The notes under the pieces were generated by a model, which was not told the DNA's origin, did not search any database, and saw only the letters and a list, made by a program, of their open reading frames with translations. Shown here piece by piece: positions 5,881 to 11,367 of a DNA stretch of 11,495 nt (its first letter is position 1; every line of letters begins with the position of its first letter). The stretch spans positions 1 through 11,495 of the forward strand of contig JAAXGS010000059.1 of NCBI GenBank assembly GCA_012271225.1. The letters run 5' to 3'. Source of the DNA: Dehalococcoidia bacterium. GTDB taxonomy: Bacteria; Chloroflexota; Dehalococcoidia; UBA6926. The position numbers and the translations under genes were made by a program.

Positions 5881-6675
5881 ATGAAACGGTTTCCAACCCT
5901 GCTTCGTATCGTCGTCAGTATAGCGGCCATTCTCGTTCTGGGCTGTGAGACGGCCAGCCAGGAGCCGGCTCCACCTGCGACTTGCGCGCCGACAGTAACA
6001 CCGGAGCAAACGCCAACATCTATGCCCGAGGCGACCGCTACACCTCCACTGACCGCGACTGTCACTCACACCCCAACGATTACACCCACGCCGACGCTCA
6101 CCCCAACAATTACTCCCACACCAACAGCGACCCCAACGGTCACGCCAACCCCAACGATTACGCCCACGCCCACGCCTGTGCCGATCACATCCGCCAGACA
6201 ATTGGTCGATAGATACGAAGGCAGCATTGGACGCATAACCGCCAAGAAAGGCTTTCTGAGCGTAGAGGAGGTCAATGCTACAGGTTTCGTTATTCAGGTG
6301 GACAGAAACAGAGGGGTTGTAGTGACCAGCCATCATGTGGTTGAAGATGCAAATGATATGGAAATCGTATTGGGCGGCCGACGGTACAACTTGGACCTGC
6401 TAGGATCACATGAATATGAGGACGTGGCAGCATTGTCAATTTGCTGTGGGTCGTTCGTGGCGTTGCCGGTGTCCAGCGTGCCCGTAACGCCGGGCACAAA
6501 GATTGTGGCAGTTGGGTACCCTTCAGGTGCACGTGCGATGGAGATCATTCACTCCCAAGGGCAGGTGCTGCGGCTCACTCAACGGTACGGGTCTGGCAGC
6601 CCTGTGATCGAGCACACTGCCGAACTGCATCCCGGGAGTTCTGGCAGCCCCCTGTTACGGCGGACGGATATGTGA
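5881..6675 (+). CDS. lipoprotein trypsin-like (HtrA/S1C-like) serine protease, N-terminal part before frameshift
   Basis: Numbered from ATG 5881: signal peptide with lipobox LVLGC (Cys22), a Thr-Pro stalk of about 65 residues (36-102), then a chymotrypsin-fold protease domain. The likely triad is His152 (VVTSHHVV), Asp181 (EYEDVAAL) and Ser254 (HPGSSGSPL), with the VGYPSG strand typical of HtrA-like enzymes. No PDZ domain is seen in this part. The reading frame breaks right after the Ser motif and stops at 6675; the rest of the fold continues in another frame from about 6655. ATG 5857 (coupled to the previous gene) would add eight residues; the paralog at 4484 supports 5881. The enzyme would sit outside the membrane on a flexible stalk. 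Whether it is active depends on whether the frameshift is real. Confidence 0.8.
   Translation: MKRFPTLLRIVVSIAAILVLGCETASQEPAPPATCAPTVTPEQTPTSMPEATATPPLTATVTHTPTITPTPTLTPTITPTPTATPTVTPTPTITPTPTPVPITSARQLVDRYEGSIGRITAKKGFLSVEEVNATGFVIQVDRNRGVVVTSHHVVEDANDMEIVLGGRRYNLDLLGSHEYEDVAALSICCGSFVALPVSSVPVTPGTKIVAVGYPSGARAMEIIHSQGQVLRLTQRYGSGSPVIEHTAELHPGSSGSPLLRRTDM
6060..6180 (+). repeat. degenerate short tandem repeat encoding the Thr-Pro stalk
   Basis: Units related to ACNCCNACN recur with 6- and 12-base spacing and encode runs of TPT/ITPTP. The repeat is in frame with the protease and makes an extended, probably surface-exposed or wall-spanning linker. Such tracts change length easily by slippage. 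Confidence 0.75.
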
Positions 6676-7097
6676 TAGGCATCAACAGCGGTGGCAACGT
6701 CAGGGACGCGACCCAATTTGTGGCTACCAGGTACGCATCCGTCAGGAATCTTATAGCGCGATGGACCGGGCAAGTGGTCAGCGAGGAGGAGGTTACCCAG
6801 ACGCAGCACAGCATGTGGGTGATTGTGACGGACGACGAAGTGTATGTTGATACAGAGTTCGATTACACTGACAAGTACGGCATGGTCGTCTTCGTTGATA
6901 GTGAGGAGTACTGCAATGCTCATCGCATCTACTCCGATGAAGGCCGCTTTCCTCTGAGTTGCGAGTCGCCGGAGGAGTTCCATTCGAACGTCGAAAGGAT
7001 TTCCGTGCAGACGCGCGGTGGGCAGGACTTACGCTGCCGTAAGGATGAGGAGCAATCCAACAGCCAGGAAACTGTCTTTGCCTGCACTTGGAGGTAG
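6655..7097 (+). pseudogene. C-terminal part of the serine protease lipoprotein, shifted frame
   Basis: From 6655 this frame reads VTADGYVIGINSGG, which is exactly what follows GSSGSPL in trypsin/HtrA-type proteases (GSSGGPLVNADGxVIGINS). It then continues through a helix (SVRNLIARWTG) into an acidic C-terminal region of about 115 residues. That region is rich in Asp/Glu with four Cys (near SEEYCNAH, PLSCESP, DLRCRKD and at FACTWR) and has no family I recognise; paired disulfides in an exported protein are possible. Joining at 6654/6655 would give a single 405-residue protein. One base appears to be missing there, for example one G from CTGGTT. This is a true frameshift, a sequencing or assembly error, or less likely a recoding site. 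Confidence 0.7.
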
Positions 7098-7226
7098 TAT
7101 TTGGGGCTGATGTCAACCAGACAAGAGACTACGGGCGCAACACCTAAGGCGTGGTGGACTGAGGCAAGGTGGAAGTGACGGTCAGGTGGAAAGGCGGATA
7201 GCGAGGGGCGCGGAGGTCTGAGGGTT
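7098..7226. other. convergent intergenic spacer
   Basis: These 129 bases separate the ends of the protease (plus) and the coiled-coil protein (minus). I see no gene and no clear GC-hairpin-plus-T terminator in it. Confidence 0.5.
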
Positions 7227-7892
7227 CTAGCCGGGCACCCTCGCAGAGATGGCTTCCCGCAAACCCTGGAGTAGTCCATCCAGATGGGCCATGCGCTCCC
7301 TCAGGTGCCCGACCTCCAACCGGAGCTCCCCCACCTCATCCCGGACGCCTTGAATCTGCGCCTCCAGTCCGGTAAAGCGCTCATCCCAATGAGCTTCCAA
7401 GTCGGTGAACCGCTCATCCCATCGAGCCTCCAGTCCGGTAAAGCGCTCATCCCACCGGGCTTCCAGGGCGTTGATCTTCTCGGTCAAGCGGGCTTCGAGG
7501 CTGACGATTTCTGCGTGCAGCTGGGTTTCTAGGGCGGTAAACCGTTCATCCCATCGGGTCTCCAGTCCGGTAAACCGCTCGTCCCAACGGATTTCCAGAG
7601 CGCTGATCTTCTCGGTCAAGCGGGCTTCGAGGCTGACGAGTTGTGCGTTCTGCCGGGTCTCCAAGGCAGTGGACCGTTCATCCGATCGGGTCTCCAGAGT
7701 GGTAGATCTCTCATCCGATCGGGTTTCCGAGCTCGTCAGCCGCTCATCCCAGCGGGTTTCCAGGCGAATAAACCGCTCGTTAAGCCGGGCTTCCAACCTG
7801 ACCATGTCAGCCCGCAGCCAGGCGAACAGGCCCGAAACAAGCACCGCCAACGCAACTCCGGCCGTGATGACAGCAATGATCTCAGGACTCAT
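7227..7892 (-). CDS. membrane-anchored long coiled-coil protein built from 11-residue repeats
   Basis: A 221-residue protein from ATG 7892 (MSPEIIAVITAGVALAVLVS...). A single N-terminal transmembrane helix comes first. About 150 residues of 11-residue (hendecad) repeats of the type LExRWDERFTG follow, alternating with LVSLEARLTEKI. A C-terminal heptad-like coil ends it (VGHLRERMAHLDGLLQGLREAI). The start is chosen by the TM helix and by GGAGAAAGAG upstream; an in-frame ATG at 7925 would add 11 polar residues. Short relatives with the same MSPEIIA...LFAWLRADM head and ...LDGLLxGLREAI tail are familiar as small uncharacterised proteins in environmental genomes. Here the middle is much expanded by repeats. 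It is probably an oligomeric rod under the membrane; the function is unknown. Confidence 0.75.
   Translation of the reverse strand: MSPEIIAVITAGVALAVLVSGLFAWLRADMVRLEARLNERFIRLETRWDERLTSSETRSDERSTTLETRSDERSTALETRQNAQLVSLEARLTEKISALEIRWDERFTGLETRWDERFTALETQLHAEIVSLEARLTEKINALEARWDERFTGLEARWDERFTDLEAHWDERFTGLEAQIQGVRDEVGELRLEVGHLRERMAHLDGLLQGLREAISARVPG
7370..7790 (-). repeat. 33-bp tandem repeats with a 132-bp higher-order duplication
   Basis: The coding repeats of the coiled-coil gene recur every 33 bases (11 codons). A 36-base stretch near 7472-7507 is found again without change 132 bases further on, near 7604-7639. This shows a block of four repeat units (44 residues) was duplicated recently. 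All units stay in frame and alter protein length only. Confidence 0.75.
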
Positions 7893-7913
7893 GACCACTC
7901 TTTCTCCACGGCC

Positions 7914-7922
7914 ATTATCACA
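7914..7922 (-). promoter_or_regulatory. extended -10 promoter for the coiled-coil gene
   Basis: On the minus strand TGTGATAAT lies at 7922-7914, an extended -10 element (TGn plus GATAAT). It is 21 bases before the ATG at 7892. A TTGCAG further upstream (7945-7940) is 20 bases away, too far for a normal -35 box. Confidence 0.35.
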
Positions 7923-7980
7923 CAATCATCGTGCCCTGCCTGCAAGACATCCGATTTATGTGTCAGGCGCGCGGAACGGG

Positions 7981-8385
7981 TTAGCTGGTGCGCTGTTTGG
8001 CAACAGCGGCGGTCGGTGTTTGGCCGGGCTGTTGCTGGCGAGGCGGCGGAGCGGTGGCGGCGCCTGGTTCATCGAGAACGGGGATGTTCTCATATTCGGG
8101 GAGCGCCACCCCCATTTTGTCCATCGCCACATCCAGGTCATATCGATTTTGGAGTCCCATCCAAAGGCGAGCCGACGTGCCGAAGAACTGTGACAGCTTG
8201 ATGGCCGTCTCCGCCGTGATGGCGCGCTTGCCCTGAACGATGGCGTTGATCCGCCGCGGATCAACGCCAATCGACTTCGCAAGGCGGTACTGTGAGATGC
8301 CCATCGGCACGAGAAAATCCTCCTTCAGAATCTCGCCCGGGTGCACAGGGGGCAACTTCTCGCCACCTTCCATCTTCTCCCACAT
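7981..8385 (-). CDS. higA: HigA-family antitoxin (XRE HTH) with extended tail
   Basis: A 134-residue protein. Residues about 13-80 are a clear HigA addiction-module antitoxin: PPVHPGEILKEDFLVPMGIS, the HTH YRLAKSIGVDPRRINAIVQGKRAI, then LSQFFGTSARLWMGLQNRYDL. It binds and neutralises HigB and normally represses its own operon. It follows higB by 18 bases, the usual order for this module, and has GAGGTGGG upstream of the ATG at 8385. The family is usually about 90-110 residues; here about 35 extra C-terminal residues form an Ala/Pro/Gln-rich disordered tail, whose role is unknown. Confidence 0.92.
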   Translation of the reverse strand: MWEKMEGGEKLPPVHPGEILKEDFLVPMGISQYRLAKSIGVDPRRINAIVQGKRAITAETAIKLSQFFGTSARLWMGLQNRYDLDVAMDKMGVALPEYENIPVLDEPGAATAPPPRQQQPGQTPTAAVAKQRTS

Positions 8386-8403
8386 GAACCCACCTCTCCT
8401 CTC

Positions 8404-8685
8404 TTAGTGATAATCGACAATTTCTACCTGTTCGGCGTTCCCGGCATTCCAAACGAAGCAAATCCTCCAGCGGTCATTAATGCGGATGCTGTGCTGGCCC
8501 CGCCGGTTTCCGGACAAGGCCTCCAGCCGATTCCCTCGCGTGGCGGCCAGCTCTCCAAGGCTTGTAGCTTCGTCCAAAGAAATCAGCCTCCTTAGCGCTT
8601 GCTGCTGTACTTCCGGAGCGATATTACGGACAGATTGACGCCTAAAAATTGCCTCAGCGCCTCTGTCACGAAAACTCCTTATCAC
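8404..8685 (-). CDS. higB: HigB/RelE-family toxin
   Basis: A 93-residue protein with the compact HigB (kill-plasmid) pattern. It starts MIRSFRDRGAEAIF, has a central GNRLEALSGNRRGQHSIRIND, and ends RWRICFVWNAGNAEQVEIVDYH, the standard HigB C-terminus. These toxins act as ribosome-dependent mRNA endonucleases. The length is that of the family. The start is GTG at 8685, fixed by homology; there is no good RBS before it. The promoter at 8720-8692 would start transcription at or next to this codon, so the message may be leaderless. higA follows. Confidence 0.92.
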   Translation of the reverse strand: MIRSFRDRGAEAIFRRQSVRNIAPEVQQQALRRLISLDEATSLGELAATRGNRLEALSGNRRGQHSIRINDRWRICFVWNAGNAEQVEIVDYH

Positions 8686-8911
8686 CCATCATCCATAGCA
8701 CGCCGCGCTATTAGTGTCAAGCGCCATGCCCCTGCTCCCGGTCCGCTATCCTCGGCCGTGAGGGGTGCTCAAAGGTTGCCCCCCGCCCGATGGCGGCGAC
8801 AACGCGCGCGGCACCGCCCCTGCTCATGTGGTAGCCCCCGCTCCGCTCTTGTCCGCTATCATCAACCATGGGAGATGCTCAGCGATTGCCCTGACCGGAG
8901 GTCGGTTAAAA
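8686..8911. repeat. higB-serS divergent spacer with an imperfect 40-bp direct repeat
   Basis: The spacer holds the higBA promoter and, towards serS, two related copies about 40 bases long at 8741-8780 and 8851-8890, exactly 110 bases apart. Both begin GTCCGCTATC and end TTGCC; I count 30 of 40 identical positions. The second copy ends just before the serS RBS GGAGGT (8897-8902). They may be paired protein-binding sites or a duplicated promoter region. I looked for T-box leader features (the GGTGG..ACCGCG antiterminator bulge) and saw none. Confidence 0.5.
8692..8720 (-). promoter_or_regulatory. higBA promoter (TTGACA, 17-bp spacer)
   Basis: On the minus strand an exact TTGACA (8720-8715) is followed after 17 bases by TATGGA (8697-8692). 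The expected start site falls at about 8685, the first base of the higB GTG start codon. Confidence 0.55.
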
Positions 8912-10303
8912 ATTCTCGATAGGCGGCAGATTCGGGAGGCGTTGGATGAGGTGAGCGCCGCGCTTGCCCGGCGCGGCGATGTCGAGTCGCTCGCCGTCCT
9001 CGATCAGATCGTGTCGCTGGATAGCGAGTGGCGCGCCGCGCAGGTCATCGGCTCGGACCTGCGCGCGCAGTTGAACGCGCAGTCGAAGACCTTTGGCGCG
9101 CTGCGCGGCCGCGCAGCGCGCGGCGACCTGACGCCGCAGGATGTTCTCGACGCGCCAGGTATCGCGCAGTTGCTGCTGGAGGGCGGCACGCCCGCCGTCG
9201 ACGCCGACAGCCCGGATGTTGACACGCTCATCGCGGCGCTGCAGGCCGCGCTGCGCGGCCTCTCAGAGCAGGTGGACGCCGCGGCGCAGCAGACCGCCGC
9301 CGTCGATGCGCAGATCACGCAGCGCCTGGCTGATCTGCCCAACCTCCCCGATTCGTCCGTGCCGGACGGCGCGTCTGAGGAGGATAACGTCGTCACGCGG
9401 GAGTGGGGCGAGAGGCGGCAGTTCGACTTTCAGCCACAGGCGCATTGGGACCTGGGGCCGGCGCTCGGCATCATCGACTTTGAGCGGGGCGCGCGGATCG
9501 CCGGGTCACGATTCTATGTGCTGACCGGCGCGGGCGCGCGGCTGCAGCGCGCGCTGATCCAGTGGATGCTGGACGTCCATACCCAGGAGCACGGCTATCG
9601 TGAGGTCTACCCGCCGTTCGTCACCAATGAGGCCACGCTCTTTGCAAGCGGCCAGCTGCCCAAGTTCAGGGACAACGTCTATCGGGACGCGGAGGACGAT
9701 GTCTGGCTGGCGCCGACGGCAGAGGTGCCGCTGACCAGCATGCACCGCGGCGAGATCCTGGAGCCGGGGACGCTGCCGATCAAATACGTCGCCTATACGC
9801 CGTCGTTCCGCCGGGAGAAGATGTCCGCCGGACGCGATATCCGCGGCATCAAACGCGGCCATCAGTTTGACAAGGTGGAGATCTACAAGTTCACGGAGCC
9901 GGAGCGGTCTCTCCAGGAGTTGGAGTCCCTGTTGAGCGACGCGGAGTCCATCCTGGGCCGCCTTGAACTGCCGTATCGCATCGTCGAGCTGTGCGCGGGC
10001 GACCTGGGGCAGGCCGCCGCCAAGACCTATGACATCGAGGTCTGGGCGCCCGGCTGCGGGGAGTGGCTCGAAGTCTCCAGCTGCTCAACGACGACCGATT
10101 ATCAGGCGCGCAGGGCCAACATCCGCTATCGACCGGAGCCCGGGGCGCGTCCGCGGTATGTGCACACGCTCAACGGCTCCGGCCTCGCGCTGCCCCGCGT
10201 CATGATCGCGGTCATGGAGACGTATCAGCGGGCGGACGGCAGCATCGTCATGCCGGAGGTCCTGCGGCCCTACACCGGCTCCGTGGAGATCACGCGCCAG
10301 TGA
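8912..10303 (+). CDS. serS: seryl-tRNA synthetase
   Basis: Class II aminoacyl-tRNA synthetase charging tRNA-Ser. Numbered from 8912 (463 residues): the N-terminal helical tRNA-binding arm opens LDRRQIREALDEVSAALARRG; TAEVPL is at about 269-274; motif 2 FRREKMSAGRDIRG starts at about 299, followed by HQFDKVE; the SSCSTTTDYQARR serine-site loop is at about 389-401; motif 3 GSGLALPR is at about 422-429. Most bacterial SerRS have 420-430 residues; the extra length is mainly an insertion in the coiled-coil arm around residues 64-106. The standard start GTG 8765 would add 49 low-complexity residues never seen in this family. ATT 8912 lies nine bases after GGAGGT and matches the family start MLD...IRE...V, so I take it as the real start. 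Confidence 0.93.
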   Translation: MLDRRQIREALDEVSAALARRGDVESLAVLDQIVSLDSEWRAAQVIGSDLRAQLNAQSKTFGALRGRAARGDLTPQDVLDAPGIAQLLLEGGTPAVDADSPDVDTLIAALQAALRGLSEQVDAAAQQTAAVDAQITQRLADLPNLPDSSVPDGASEEDNVVTREWGERRQFDFQPQAHWDLGPALGIIDFERGARIAGSRFYVLTGAGARLQRALIQWMLDVHTQEHGYREVYPPFVTNEATLFASGQLPKFRDNVYRDAEDDVWLAPTAEVPLTSMHRGEILEPGTLPIKYVAYTPSFRREKMSAGRDIRGIKRGHQFDKVEIYKFTEPERSLQELESLLSDAESILGRLELPYRIVELCAGDLGQAAAKTYDIEVWAPGCGEWLEVSSCSTTTDYQARRANIRYRPEPGARPRYVHTLNGSGLALPRVMIAVMETYQRADGSIVMPEVLRPYTGSVEITRQ

Positions 10304-10322
10304 GCCGGCTGCCTAAGAGAGC

Positions 10323-10679
10323 CTAAACATGCGCTCTGGGCAGGGGCACGAGCCTTTCATTGGGTGAGTCGACCATCAGCCGCAATGAGCGCACGCTGTG
10401 AGCGCCGAACAACGGATCGGCCCCATCGGGGCCAAAGATGACAAGGATTTCCCCAACGCGCCCGTCGATCCTCGCTTCCGCTCTGCCAATAGCCCGAGTA
10501 TCAGTTCGGCCATCCGCGTATTCAATCTCCTGTGAACCGATGGGGCTGACACCTATCTCCCGCAGGGTGGATTCAGGCATCATCGAGTACGCGGCGCCGG
10601 TGTCCACCAGGACCTCGATGTCCTGAGCATTCTCGCCCTCCCGCGTGGCGATTCGTACACGTGTCTTGAAAGCTCCCAT
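10323..10679 (-). CDS. small clan-AA (retropepsin-like) aspartyl protease
   Basis: A 118-residue protein. The catalytic LVDTGAAYSMMP (Asp26-Thr-Gly) follows two beta strands and is followed by LREIGVSPIG and an ADGR loop. The closing hydrophobic motif DPLFGAHSVRSLRLMVD and a basic end (ERLVPLP) complete a typical single-lobe, dimer-forming retropepsin fold seen in many uncharacterised bacterial proteins. The frame is open up to 10892, but that would overlap the nuclease gene and add 71 unrelated residues; MGAFK at 10679 is the family-like start. An ATG at 10694 adds five residues. The gene converges with serS, with 19 bases between. Substrates are unknown. Confidence 0.85.
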   Translation of the reverse strand: MGAFKTRVRIATREGENAQDIEVLVDTGAAYSMMPESTLREIGVSPIGSQEIEYADGRTDTRAIGRAEARIDGRVGEILVIFGPDGADPLFGAHSVRSLRLMVDSPNERLVPLPRAHV

Positions 10680-10806
10680 GCCGCCATTGTACATGCCGCT
10701 GCAGTGGCCGCCGTCATCCTCCCGCCCCGCAGGTAGTACCGTTCGGCCGCGTGGGTGATTGCTGGACTTCCTCTGCCGCGTATCAATAGGTGATGAGCCC
10801 TTGCAG
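10680..10806. other. spacer between nuclease and aspartyl protease genes
   Basis: These 127 bases hold no gene that I can support. The aspartyl protease frame stays open across it by chance. No clear terminator or promoter is seen. Confidence 0.4.
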
Positions 10807-11367
10807 TCAATGGTGTACACCCTGCGGTATATATGGCCGATGCTTAAGAAGCTCACAGGTACTCCACAATCCCCTACCATCTTTCTCGGCATCTGCTCCT
10901 AGTTGAGCGAACAACTGACGAAACCTCTCATCTCGAGAGAAACTGGATGTGCGGGCATGCCCTTCTCTTACAAGTTGGGCGTTTACAAACACTCCATCCG
11001 CGAAGACATAACGCAATAGTCTTCCATATGCGTCCCGCTCCTCAGGCCCGCTCAAAAGGTCGACGCGCTTTCCCCCAACCAACGAGCGATTCTGATCTGT
11101 TGCTGCCTTTGCTCCACATTCTGGTCGGGGGAACAATTCGGGGGTGTCCAGACCTATGTAACGGACGCGTTCACCCGAATCCAACTCGATCGTATCCCCG
11201 TCAATGACGCGTACTACCGTCGCGGATGTGAACTCATCAGACCCCGCTGGTCTCTGTATGGCCAAGCCAATTGTTAGGAGAAGCCACACAAAGACTCCGG
11301 CAGCGAAACCGAGCAAAAAGCCCGGCGCGTTTGGCCTCCTAACGAATGACTGATATGTCGTTCGCAC
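10807..11367 (-). CDS. membrane-anchored staphylococcal-nuclease-like (thermonuclease) protein
   Basis: A 186-residue protein from GTG 11367. An N-terminal hydrophobic anchor (about residues 13-37, PGFLLGFAAGVFVWLLLTIGL) is followed by one SNase domain. Residues matching the S. aureus nuclease active site are all present: Asp in VIDGDT (58), Arg69 and Asp74/Glu77 in RYIGLDTPE, and Arg116 in DAYGRLL. It should be a Ca-dependent sugar-non-specific nuclease tethered outside the cell. Several GTG/TTG starts are possible: 11391 has its purine run touching the start codon, while 11367 has GAGG six bases upstream, so I prefer 11367. All overlap the end of the OB-fold gene, which suggests translational coupling. 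Confidence 0.87.
   Translation of the reverse strand: MRTTYQSFVRRPNAPGFLLGFAAGVFVWLLLTIGLAIQRPAGSDEFTSATVVRVIDGDTIELDSGERVRYIGLDTPELFPRPECGAKAATDQNRSLVGGKRVDLLSGPEERDAYGRLLRYVFADGVFVNAQLVREGHARTSSFSRDERFRQLFAQLGADAEKDGRGLWSTCELLKHRPYIPQGVHH

Noticed and set aside
6645..6660. programmed -1 frameshift at the five-C run
   Set aside because: Only the P-site codon could re-pair; the A-site codon would not, and no clear downstream pseudoknot was seen. A lost base fits the protein family better, so recoding is kept only as an alternative.
7370..7790. CRISPR-like array
   Set aside because: The repeats are contiguous, degenerate, in frame every 33 bases and encode a coiled coil; there are no unique spacers.
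7405..8193. 262-codon plus-strand open frame with RSSHR-type repeats
   Set aside because: It is the antisense of the coiled-coil repeat gene and runs into higA; the repeats simply mirror the 33-bp coding repeats.
8686..8911. T-box riboswitch upstream of serS
   Set aside because: No antiterminator T-box sequence, specifier stem or terminator was found by eye.
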